A stretch of DNA of 10,659 bases from Clostridiales bacterium (GTDB lineage: Bacteria > Bacillota > Clostridia > Oscillospirales > QAKW01), in contig QAKW01000076.1 of NCBI GenBank assembly GCA_003343605.1, forward strand, positions 1-10,659. Reading direction: 5' to 3'. This document shows positions 1-6,616 of the stretch, piece after piece (position 1 is the first letter of the stretch; every line of letters begins with the position of its first letter). The translations under genes and the position numbers were made by a program. Under the pieces are notes generated by a model that was given only the letters and a program-made list of their open reading frames with translations, was not told where the DNA came from and searched no databases.

Positions 1-1
1 T

Positions 2-535
2 CAGTTTGCAATAATGGGCAGCCTTTATATGAATGCCTGCCTACATATCGAAAAACCCCGTGTATCTCTTTTAAACAACGGCACAGAGGCTTGTAAAGGG
101 CCGGAATTGCAGCAACAGGCCTATTCCCTCTTATCGCAAAATCAAAATATTTATTTTACCGGCAATATCGAGGGGCGTGAAGTTCCCTTAGGGGGGTGCG
201 ACGTTGTGGTTGCTGATGGATTCAGCGGCAATATCGCGCTTAAAATTTCGGAAGGCTGGGGAAAAATGATCTCTGCTTCGCTGAAAGAAATGCTGACTAA
301 AAACCTCAAATCCAAAATCGGCGCGCTTCTGATTATGGATCAAATTAAAAATTTCCGTAAAACAATGGATTATAAAGAATATGGCGGCGCGCCCCTTCTC
401 GGCGTTACAAAACCCGTGATAAAGGCGCATGGTTCTTCAGACGCCAAAGCCTTTAAAAATGCGATCCGGCAAGCCGATATATTCGCCAAAAGCGATATTA
501 TCCGCCGGATTGAGAAAAGTCTGATAAAAGAATAA
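2..535 (+). CDS. plsX: Phosphate acyltransferase PlsX, 3' part (5' end outside window)
   Basis: PlsX converts acyl-ACP and phosphate to acyl-phosphate, the first step of the PlsX/PlsY route to lysophosphatidic acid. It acts as a peripheral membrane enzyme. The reading frame is open from base 2, so the ATG at 14 is an internal Met and the true start lies upstream. About 177 residues are present of a family that is usually near 330. Visible family signatures are PRVSLLNNGTE, the stretch GNIEGREVPLGGCDVVVADG and the following FSGNIALKISEG. The C-terminal helical part (KAHGSSDAKAFKNAIRQA) is intact and ends at TAA. The gene is followed after 76 bases by acpP, whose product supplies the PlsX substrate. 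In many Firmicutes fabD and fabG sit between plsX and acpP; here they do not. The assignment is secure from the motifs. Confidence 0.95.
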   Translation, partial: QFAIMGSLYMNACLHIEKPRVSLLNNGTEACKGPELQQQAYSLLSQNQNIYFTGNIEGREVPLGGCDVVVADGFSGNIALKISEGWGKMISASLKEMLTKNLKSKIGALLIMDQIKNFRKTMDYKEYGGAPLLGVTKPVIKAHGSSDAKAFKNAIRQADIFAKSDIIRRIEKSLIKE

Positions 536-540
536 AAGCC

Positions 541-569
541 TTGACATTTTTTTAGAAAATGGGTACTAT
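541..569 (+). promoter_or_regulatory. SigA-type promoter for acpP-rnc-radical SAM
   Basis: A perfect -35 box TTGACA (541-546) is followed after exactly 17 bases by TACTAT (564-569), a 4 of 6 match to the -10 consensus. It lies between the plsX stop and the acpP start and would give a leader of roughly 35 bases. The placement suggests that acpP, which needs high expression, is boosted independently of plsX read-through. A short inverted repeat (570-583, ATTAT-TTGT-ATAAT) sits just after the -10 and could be an operator, but it matches no regulator site that I can name. Confidence 0.7.
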
Positions 570-611
570 ATTATTTGTATAATTGAACATGATTGAAAGG
601 ATAATACGGCA

Positions 612-830
612 ATGTTTGAAAAGGTAAAAGCAATTATTATGGAACAGCTCGGTATCTCGGATGAAGATATGATCACCATGGATACAACCCTGGAAGATCT
701 GGGAGCCGATTCGCTGGATATGGTAGAAGTCATTATGGCAATCGAAGATGAATTTGATGTTCAGATTAAAGATGAAGATCTTGAAAATCTGAAAAGCGTA
801 TCAGATTTGATCGATTATATCAGCAAATAA
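612..830 (+). CDS. acpP: Acyl carrier protein
   Basis: This is the small acidic carrier that holds growing fatty acyl chains as thioesters on a 4'-phosphopantetheine arm during type II fatty acid synthesis, and that feeds PlsX. The 72-residue length is slightly short of the usual 75-80 but complete. The phosphopantetheine attachment motif GADSLDMVE is present with the modified serine at residue 34. The fold is evident from the helix I segment (VKAIIMEQLGI), the acidic helix II (EVIMAIEDEFDVQI) and the C-terminal SVSDLIDYI. The ATG at 612 follows a purine-rich AAAGGA about ten bases upstream. The gene has its own consensus-like promoter and is separated from rnc by only four bases, so the two are almost certainly co-transcribed. 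Confidence 0.97.
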   Translation: MFEKVKAIIMEQLGISDEDMITMDTTLEDLGADSLDMVEVIMAIEDEFDVQIKDEDLENLKSVSDLIDYISK

Positions 831-834
831 AACG

Positions 835-1533
835 ATGCCGGATATAAAAGAACTGCAAGTCAAAATGAACTATACCTTCCGGAACGAAGCCCTTCTGGTG
901 CATGCCCTTGCTCATTCCAGTTATGCCAACGAGCATCGCCATGAGGTGCCGGGGTCCAATGAACGGCTTGAATTTCTGGGGGATTCTGTTTTAAGCCTGA
1001 TCTCTGCGGAATTTCTTTTCTCCCATTACAGCCATTTGCCGGAAGGGGATCTTACAAAAATGCGCGCGCTTCTGGTTTGTGAGAATTCCCTTTTTGACTT
1101 TGCAAAGGAATTGAATTTAGGGCGGTATCTGCTGCTTGGGCATGGAGAGGAACGTGCCGGCAGCCGCGAGCGGCCTTCCATTGTTTCCGATGCTTTTGAA
1201 GCGGTTCTTGCCGCTGTTTATCTGGATGGCGGGCTGGGTAGTGCGAAAAAATATATGTTGCCTTTTCTGCGCCGCGGCGCGAAAGAAATGAATGAGCATA
1301 CGCACAGTTTTGATTATAAAACGACGCTTCAGGAAATCGCGCAGCAGAATCCGGGTGAAATCATTCATTATAAACTGATCAGTGCAAACGGCCCGGATCA
1401 TGCCAAAATATTCGAGGTTCATTGCTTTTTAAACAGCAATCTCTTAGGCAAAGGTACCGGAAAAAGTAAAAAAGAGGCGGAGCAGATGGCTGCGCGGGAA
1501 GCGCTGAAAATGCTCGGTGAAGAGCGGCCATGA
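835..1533 (+). CDS. rnc: Ribonuclease III
   Basis: RNase III cleaves double-stranded RNA in rRNA precursors and structured mRNAs as a Mg-dependent homodimer in the cytoplasm. The protein has 232 residues, the standard length. The N-terminal catalytic domain contains the signature NERLEFLGDSVL (Glu43, Glu46, Asp50) and the second acidic pair in SDAFEAVLAAVYLDGG (Asp119, Glu122), so all catalytic carboxylates are present. A double-stranded RNA binding domain covers about residues 159-228 and ends in the typical GKGTGKSKKEAEQMAAREAL helix. The ATG at 835 is only four bases past the acpP stop and has no clear Shine-Dalgarno sequence, which suggests translational coupling to acpP. Met11 is a possible alternative start, but the first ten residues fit the family. 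In many Firmicutes rnc is followed closely by smc and ftsY; here the operon ends after one more gene. Confidence 0.96.
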   Translation: MPDIKELQVKMNYTFRNEALLVHALAHSSYANEHRHEVPGSNERLEFLGDSVLSLISAEFLFSHYSHLPEGDLTKMRALLVCENSLFDFAKELNLGRYLLLGHGEERAGSRERPSIVSDAFEAVLAAVYLDGGLGSAKKYMLPFLRRGAKEMNEHTHSFDYKTTLQEIAQQNPGEIIHYKLISANGPDHAKIFEVHCFLNSNLLGKGTGKSKKEAEQMAAREALKMLGEERP

Positions 1534-2510
1534 AGCATGAAAATCTGGCAATCTTTATTCCGTTTGCCGGCTGCCCGCACCGTTGCACATTCTGCGATCA
1601 GCAGCGTATTACCGGCTCGCGGGCCGCGCCTTCTGTTTCACAGATCATAACGCTTATAAAAAACTGCGCCAGCCGCCCGCAGCACCGGGCGGATACGGCG
1701 CAGATTGCTTTTTTCGGCGGATCTTTTACCTGCCTGCCGGAAAAGCAGATAATCGCCTATCTGGAAGCTGCGGCGCCCTTTGTTGAAAATGGTTCTTTCT
1801 CCGGAATCCGCATCTCCACCCGTCCGGACGGGATCAATGAAGAAATACTGCATATTCTCTGCCGGTATCCCGTAAAGGCTGTTGAACTCGGCGCTCAAAG
1901 TATGGATCCGGAGGTTCTGCGGCTTGCAAACAGGGGCCACACCCCGGAGGATACTATAAAAGCAAGCCGCCTGATTCATCAGGCCGGCCTATCGCTTGGG
2001 CTGCAAATGCTATTGGGCCTTCCGGGCGATGCAAAAGAAACGGCATATCAATCGGCGGTGCTTATGGCAGCACTGAAGCCGGAGGAGATGCGGCTTTACC
2101 CTGCGGTGGTTTTCCCAAAAACAGCGCTTTATGATGCTTATATCAAGGGAGTCTATCAGCCGCTTTCCGTAGAAGAGGCGGTTTGCTGGACGGTTCCGAT
2201 CGCCATGTTTTTACAAAACAAAGGAATTAGATTGCTGAAAGTCGGCCTGCATCAGGCGGAAGGCGCGGTGGCCGGAGCGTTTCATCCCGCTTTTGGTGAG
2301 TTGGTTCGAACCGGTATCCTGAATAAAAGGCTGGAAAAGCTACTTCCCCCGCCTCCCTGCCGGCTTTCAATCAGGGTGCCGCCCCGGGAGCTTTCCATTG
2401 CACTTGGCCAGAAGAAAAAGAATCTGCAATACTGGCATAGCCGGGGTTACGACCTGCATTTTACCGCGGATCCAAATGCAATCTCCTTATTATACAAACA
2501 GAGTCCATGA
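1530..2510 (+). CDS. Elp3-like radical SAM protein without acetyltransferase domain
   Basis: This 326-residue cytoplasmic radical SAM enzyme overlaps the rnc stop by ATGA. The iron-sulfur motif CxxxCxxC is at Cys15, Cys19 and Cys22, and the SAM-binding glycine motif FFGGSF is at 61-66. The core resembles the bacterial Elp3/COG1243 group: STRPDGI (96-102), VELGAQSMD (118-126), LLGLPGD (161-167), RLYPAVVFPKTALYD (188-202) and KVGLHQAEG (237-245). The Elp3 C-terminal GNAT acetyltransferase domain is absent. Instead there is a tail of about 50 residues with a PPRELSIALGQKKKNL segment that looks KH-like. Elp3 modifies wobble uridine in tRNA. Position behind rnc and the KH-like tail make an RNA substrate plausible, but the reaction is unknown. 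Family assignment is firm, function is inference. Confidence 0.88.
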   Translation: MKHENLAIFIPFAGCPHRCTFCDQQRITGSRAAPSVSQIITLIKNCASRPQHRADTAQIAFFGGSFTCLPEKQIIAYLEAAAPFVENGSFSGIRISTRPDGINEEILHILCRYPVKAVELGAQSMDPEVLRLANRGHTPEDTIKASRLIHQAGLSLGLQMLLGLPGDAKETAYQSAVLMAALKPEEMRLYPAVVFPKTALYDAYIKGVYQPLSVEEAVCWTVPIAMFLQNKGIRLLKVGLHQAEGAVAGAFHPAFGELVRTGILNKRLEKLLPPPPCRLSIRVPPRELSIALGQKKKNLQYWHSRGYDLHFTADPNAISLLYKQSP

Positions 2511-2531
2511 ATTTTTTCATGGACTCTGTTT
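2496..2531. terminator. Bidirectional intrinsic terminator between convergent operons
   Basis: A perfect 16-bp stem pairs 2496-2511 with 2516-2531 around a TTTT loop; the core of the arm is CAGAGTCCATGAA. It includes the stop codon of the radical SAM gene (TGA at 2508-2510) and abuts the pncC stop at 2532-2534. T-rich bases border both ends (GTTTT on the + strand, GTTTGT on the - strand). It therefore probably ends both the acpP-rnc-radical SAM transcript and the rnf-pncC transcript. Confidence 0.85.
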
Positions 2532-3014
2532 TCAGTTTAATAACGCCAGCAGATATTCCAAAACAGATTGAATGGTCTTTTCCCGGATTTCTTCCCGCGT
2601 TTTTAAATCAAAAAGCTCCAGGCATACCGCCTCGCAGATTTCACCATAGGATACAGCAAAATATACCAGACCCACCGGTTTTTCCGCCGAACCGCCGCCC
2701 GGGCCGGCAATACCGGTAATGCCAACGCCAATATCACTGCCGGCTACCCGGCGCACACCATCTGCCATCTCGCGGGCGGTTTCAGCGCTCACCTCTCCGA
2801 AATTCCGAAGCGTATCTTCTTCAACGCCCAGCAGACGGTGCTTAATATCCCCGCTGTAAGTCACCAAGCCGCACTGAAAAATCTTGGAAGCACCCGCCTG
2901 ATCGGTAATGTATTTGGATAAAAGCCCTCCGGTGCAGGATTCCGCCTGCGCAATTTCAAGGCCCTTTTCCAATAAAACTGAAACCAACTGACTGCTTAAT
3001 TCTTCATTCGTCAT
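2532..3014 (-). CDS. pncC: Stand-alone CinA C-terminal domain, nicotinamide-nucleotide amidase
   Basis: The 160-residue protein corresponds to the C-terminal domain of CinA. In characterised members (PncC) this domain hydrolyses nicotinamide mononucleotide to nicotinate mononucleotide and ammonia, recycling pyridine nucleotide breakdown products into NAD. The signature AESCTGGLLS (residues 24-33, candidate nucleophile Ser26) is present, followed by YSGDIKHRLLGV (53-64), with Tyr53 and Lys58 as likely active-site partners, and GITGIAGPGGGSAEKPVGLV (98-117). No N-terminal competence-type domain is present, so this is the short form. The ATG at 3012-3014 lies inside the end of rnfB (11-base overlap) with only a weak ribosome site, which points to translational coupling as the last gene of the rnf operon. 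Family call is secure; the exact substrate is taken from the family. Confidence 0.92.
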   Translation of the reverse strand: MTNEELSSQLVSVLLEKGLEIAQAESCTGGLLSKYITDQAGASKIFQCGLVTYSGDIKHRLLGVEEDTLRNFGEVSAETAREMADGVRRVAGSDIGVGITGIAGPGGGSAEKPVGLVYFAVSYGEICEAVCLELFDLKTREEIREKTIQSVLEYLLALLN

Positions 3015-3813
3015 GATTCAACACCGCCATCTCAATAATTTTACGCGGGCATTTTTCGGCGCAGATCCCGCAGCCAATGCATTTTTCATAGTCGATAACC
3101 GAAACATTGCCATTCACATGAATCGCCCCCTCCGGGCAGTTTTTCTCACAGATTTTGCAGCCGATACAGCCAATATTACAAGCTTCTCTTGTTCGCGCGC
3201 CTTTATCTTTGTTCGAGCAGCTCACCAATATCGCACTGTCTTTGGGCAGGAGCTCAATAACACCCTTCGGGCAGGCCTGCAGGCATACCCCGCATCCAAT
3301 ACAGCGCTCCCGATCAACTTTGGCAACGCCGTTTTCAATATGGATCGCCCCTTCCGGACATTTCTTAACACAGTTTCCAAAACCGAGGCAACCGTATTGG
3401 CAGGTCATATATCCGCCTAACAACCGGTTTGCGGCAGCGCAGTCATTCATGCCATAATAAATATATTTTTTATTGGCAAATTCATTGCTGCCATGGCAGC
3501 GGATATGTGCAACCATCGGTTTCAGCACCCCGGCATCGGTCCCCAGCAGCTGGGCAATCGCCATTGCACCCTCTGCCTTTGCTGCCGCACATTGATTGCA
3601 GGGCGCTTCCCCAGCAAGGATTGCATCGGCATAATTGGCGCATCCCGCATAGCCGCATCCGCCGCAGTTCGCTCCAGGCAGAATTTCCAGTATTTTATTT
3701 TTACGCGCATCTTCTTCTACACGGAAAAGATTCGCAGCAACGCTCAGTGCTCCGCCAAATATTAAACCCATGATCCCAAGAGCCAGTAAAGCCTTTAAAA
3801 TGCCTATTAACAT
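3004..3813 (-). CDS. rnfB: Rnf complex subunit RnfB, multi-cluster ferredoxin-type electron entry protein
   Basis: RnfB is the cytoplasm-facing iron-sulfur subunit that accepts electrons from reduced ferredoxin in the Rnf complex. The 269-residue protein starts with one hydrophobic anchor (residues 2-28). It is followed by the RnfB-type N-terminal cluster motif NCGGCGYAGC with a later Cys (Cys50, 53, 58, 75). Four ferredoxin-like cluster motifs follow: Cys138/142/148/152, Cys171/174/177/181, Cys216/219/222/226 and Cys245/248/251/255. Further conserved-looking cysteines are at 106, 125, 199 and 212. The total is 25 Cys, which fits the long, cluster-rich clostridial RnfB. The ATG at 3811-3813 has an AAAGGAG ribosome site. 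It lies 15 bases after rnfA and overlaps pncC. Confidence 0.96.
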   Translation of the reverse strand: MLIGILKALLALGIMGLIFGGALSVAANLFRVEEDARKNKILEILPGANCGGCGYAGCANYADAILAGEAPCNQCAAAKAEGAMAIAQLLGTDAGVLKPMVAHIRCHGSNEFANKKYIYYGMNDCAAANRLLGGYMTCQYGCLGFGNCVKKCPEGAIHIENGVAKVDRERCIGCGVCLQACPKGVIELLPKDSAILVSCSNKDKGARTREACNIGCIGCKICEKNCPEGAIHVNGNVSVIDYEKCIGCGICAEKCPRKIIEMAVLNHDE

Positions 3814-3828
3814 TATGGTCTCCTTTCC

Positions 3829-4425
3829 TTAGAGGGTCAGCCCGTTGAAGCCCAAAAAACCAAATGAGAGCAGGGCCGCGGTAATCAGGGCAATCGGAAA
3901 TCCCTGAAATGGTTTCGGAATATCGCAGACTTCCTCCATTCGGGTACGCACAAGGGAAAAAATCCAGATTGCCAGCGTAAAGCCCAAAGCAGTAAAAATT
4001 GAATTCAGAAAAGAAGAGAGAAAATCATAGCCATCCTGAATATTGGTCAGGCAAATGCCAAGAACAGCACAGTTGGTTGTAATCAGCGGCAGATAGATTC
4101 CCAGTGCATTGTAAAGCGCGGGCAACAGCTTCCGCAGCGCCATTTCAACCAGCTGCACCAGCGATGCGATGACCAAAATAAAGGCGATTGTTTCCAGATA
4201 TTCCAAATGCAGTCTCACCAATACGAGCTTATAAATTCCATAGGTCACGATCGAAGATAAGCCCATAATAAAGGTTACTGCCATTCCCATTCCGAGCGCG
4301 GTATCACTTTTTTTGGAAACGCCGAAAAAGGGGCAGCAGCCCATAAATTGAGAAAGAACAACATTTTCAATCAAAATGGCATTTATAGCAAACGCCAATA
4401 TGGTGCCTAAATTATACTGATCCAT
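3829..4425 (-). CDS. rnfA: Rnf complex membrane subunit RnfA
   Basis: RnfA is a six-helix integral membrane protein. It pairs with the homologous RnfE in inverted topology, and together they hold an intramembrane iron-sulfur cluster that passes electrons across the membrane. The 198-residue length is typical. Two half-motifs carry the expected cysteines: LSQFMGCCPFFG near the N-terminus (Cys31 in the conserved position, with an extra Cys30) and TTNCAVLG in the middle (Cys119). The ATG at 4423-4425 shares one base with the rnfE stop (TAATG), and a GGAGG ribosome site lies inside rnfE. This arrangement implies tight coupling and 1:1 synthesis of the two paralogues. Confidence 0.96.
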   Translation of the reverse strand: MDQYNLGTILAFAINAILIENVVLSQFMGCCPFFGVSKKSDTALGMGMAVTFIMGLSSIVTYGIYKLVLVRLHLEYLETIAFILVIASLVQLVEMALRKLLPALYNALGIYLPLITTNCAVLGICLTNIQDGYDFLSSFLNSIFTALGFTLAIWIFSLVRTRMEEVCDIPKPFQGFPIALITAALLSFGFLGFNGLTL

Positions 4426-5039
4426 TATTCGGCGCCTCCTTTTTTACGGCCAACCAGATATTGGGCGGCTGCAATCACAAATCCCAGCGTTAAAAATCCG
4501 CCCGCCGGCAAGGCCAGAATTGAAAGCGGCGCCGCGCCGCCGAACAACTGAAATCCCAGAATTGTTCCGTTGCCGAGAATCTCCCGAATAGTTCCCAGAA
4601 TTGCCAGTGCAAAGGTAAACCCAAGTCCCATGGTAAGTCCGTCCATAAAGCTTGGCAGCACCTGATGTTTGGAAGCAAAGCTTTCCGCACGTGCCAGAAT
4701 AATACAGTTCACCACAATCAGCGGAATAAAAACGCCCAGTGCGTTATAAATACTGTTGAAATAGGCCTCCAGCAGCATATCAACCAGGGTAACAAACCCC
4801 GCAATAATCACAATATATGCGGCAATTCTGATTTTCTGCGGAATAAACCGGCGCAGCAGAGAGATTAAAACATTGGAACAGACCAAAACAAAGGTTGCAG
4901 AAAGCCCCATGCCAATCGCATTGATCAGAGAAGTGGTGGTTGCCAGCGTAGGGCACATTCCTAAAAGCTGAATTAATACCGGATTATTGGTAATGATGCC
5001 GGATCGAAAAAAATCTCTGATTTTTATTTGATCTTTCAT
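4425..5039 (-). CDS. rnfE: Rnf complex membrane subunit RnfE
   Basis: RnfE is the paralogue and partner of RnfA in the ion-translocating membrane core. It has six predicted membrane helices and conserved cysteines in LLGMCPTLA (Cys29) and VNCIILARAESFASK (Cys112). I place the start at the ATG 5037-5039, giving 204 residues beginning MKDQIKIRDFF, because family members begin just ahead of the TNNPVL motif. An AAGGAGGGG lies about 14 bases upstream, a rather long spacing. The open frame runs further upstream to 5102, but that part would overlap rnfG and encodes an unrelated arginine/tryptophan-rich stretch. The gap from rnfG is 19 bases and the junction with rnfA is TAATG. Confidence 0.95.
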   Translation of the reverse strand: MKDQIKIRDFFRSGIITNNPVLIQLLGMCPTLATTTSLINAIGMGLSATFVLVCSNVLISLLRRFIPQKIRIAAYIVIIAGFVTLVDMLLEAYFNSIYNALGVFIPLIVVNCIILARAESFASKHQVLPSFMDGLTMGLGFTFALAILGTIREILGNGTILGFQLFGGAAPLSILALPAGGFLTLGFVIAAAQYLVGRKKGGAE

Positions 5040-5058
5040 AAATACCCCTAGCCCCTCC

Positions 5059-5658
5059 TTAATCCAGCTTCTGAACGACTTCCAGCGCCGCGCTGACACC
5101 ATTGATATACGCGCTGGAAGAAATTGTTGCGCCGGAGATTACCTGAACTTCGTTCTTTGCCGAAGGCTTTGATTTCACAATAACCGCAGGTTCATTCAGG
5201 CCGTTCACACTTTTTTGAAAAACTTCATCGCTCTGCACCTTCATGCCGATACCGGGCGTATCGGAAATCGAAAGAATCTGCACGCCGCTCACAGCGCCGG
5301 CACTGTTGACCGCCACAATCATATCGATCAAATCCGAATAGCCGCTCGGCGTTACCTCCACACAATGACCAATCACCGCCCCGGAAGCATCCTTTGCCGC
5401 ATAAACAGCGGCAACCGGAACTTTGGTATTGCCAACCGTCACCCTGGTTTCAAAGCCTGAAACCGTTTCAAAACTTTTTGCATCCGCCATCAGCGTCTGC
5501 AGCGAGCGATCCAGCCGTTCTTTAGCCGATTGTGCAACAATCGGAGCCGTAAAATAATTGGCAACAGCCAGCACCGCGGCAACGATTGCCGTTATGGCAA
5601 AAAGGGTCAGTGCAACGCGGATAAAATCAATCTTTTGACTTTTTGTGCCAAAGGCCAC
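5059..5658 (-). CDS. rnfG: Rnf complex subunit RnfG with covalent FMN
   Basis: RnfG has one N-terminal membrane helix (about residues 12-35) and an extracytoplasmic FMN-binding domain that carries electrons on the outer face. The covalent flavin motif SGAT is at residues 175-178, giving Thr178 as the phosphoester site, in the context QVISGATISSSAYINGV. The family segment SISDTPGIGMKV is present. I chose the GTG at 5656-5658 (199 residues). It has a strong GGAGGTGA eight bases upstream, whereas the first Met of the open frame, at 5712, lies deep inside rnfD with no ribosome site. With this start the gene still overlaps the end of rnfD by 32 bases. Confidence 0.93.
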   Translation of the reverse strand: MAFGTKSQKIDFIRVALTLFAITAIVAAVLAVANYFTAPIVAQSAKERLDRSLQTLMADAKSFETVSGFETRVTVGNTKVPVAAVYAAKDASGAVIGHCVEVTPSGYSDLIDMIVAVNSAGAVSGVQILSISDTPGIGMKVQSDEVFQKSVNGLNEPAVIVKSKPSAKNEVQVISGATISSSAYINGVSAALEVVQKLD

Positions 5659-6616
5659 GCCGCTCACCTCCAAAATTTTTAGGAATCGTTTTAGAATCAA
5701 TAAAAGCCGCAAACAGATTCATAATCAGAATTGCAAAGGAAACACCCTCGGGGTAACCGCCAAAATAACGGATAAATACAGTAATCAACCCGCATCCAAT
5801 CCCATAAATGATTCTGCCGCGCGGCGTGATCGGGCTGGTGGTATAATCGGTTGCCATGAAAAATGCCCCTAAAAATAATCCGCCGCTGAAAATCTGGTAA
5901 AGCATATACTGCCAATTGGAAATATCATGATAACGCGGAAATAAAAATGTAATAACCGCCACCGTGCCGATAAACGATACCGGAATATGCCAACTGATCA
6001 CTCTTTTATATAAAAGAAACAGCCCGCCCAGCAGCAAAAGCGCAGCGCTGGTTTCTCCCAAGCAGCCGCCAATATTGCCCAACATGCAGTCGGTGATTGA
6101 AAACTTGCTTGTAATGGTCACCAGCTCACCGCCGCTGTTTTTCAAATAGGCAAGCGGCGTAGCGGTCGAAAGGCCGTCAAACGGCGTTACCCAGCAGCCG
6201 CTCATATATCTGGAGAATGAGAGAAACAGAAAGATCCGGCCGGCAATTGCCGGATTTACAATATTTTTACCCAGGCCGCCATACAGCATTTTCACAACAA
6301 CAATTGCAAATAGGGCGCCAACCGGCGGCAGCCAGAGCGGTGCCGTAGCCGGAAGATTAAACGCAAGTAAAACACCGGTAACAACTGCGGAACAATCATA
6401 AATGGTCTGGCGGCGCTTCAGCATCAGATTATAAAGAAATTCAAAAAGAACGCAGGATACAATGCTGACCGCGATCAAAAGCAGCGCCCGCCATTTGAAA
6501 TAAACCACCGCGCCGACCGCCGCCGGGACCAGTGCGATCAGAACACAACCCATGATGGTGCTGACTGAACGGTGGTCTTTTGCATGAGGTGATGAGGAAA
6601 CGATTAATTCACTCAC
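5627..6616 (-). CDS. rnfD: Rnf complex membrane subunit RnfD with covalent FMN
   Basis: RnfD is a polytopic membrane protein of 329 residues, homologous to NqrB, that carries a covalently bound FMN and takes part in ion translocation. The flavinylation motif is seen as DGLSTATPLA (147-156), with Thr153 the expected attachment residue. The family stretch GGLGKNIVNPAIAGRIFL (113-130) and the late TDYTTSPITPRGRIIYG segment are also present. Multiple hydrophobic helices cover most of the protein. The start is GTG at 6614-6616, overlapping the rnfC stop as GTGA, with AAGGAGGG nine bases upstream. RnfD and RnfG both need an ApbE-type flavin transferase; none is encoded in this window. Confidence 0.95.
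   Translation of the reverse strand: MSELIVSSSPHAKDHRSVSTIMGCVLIALVPAAVGAVVYFKWRALLLIAVSIVSCVLFEFLYNLMLKRRQTIYDCSAVVTGVLLAFNLPATAPLWLPPVGALFAIVVVKMLYGGLGKNIVNPAIAGRIFLFLSFSRYMSGCWVTPFDGLSTATPLAYLKNSGGELVTITSKFSITDCMLGNIGGCLGETSAALLLLGGLFLLYKRVISWHIPVSFIGTVAVITFLFPRYHDISNWQYMLYQIFSGGLFLGAFFMATDYTTSPITPRGRIIYGIGCGLITVFIRYFGGYPEGVSFAILIMNLFAAFIDSKTIPKNFGGERRGLWHKKSKD

Noticed and set aside
3013..3420. A 135-codon + strand open frame opposite rnfB
   Set aside because: It is a mirror of the rnfB ferredoxin motifs, with no ribosome site or domain.
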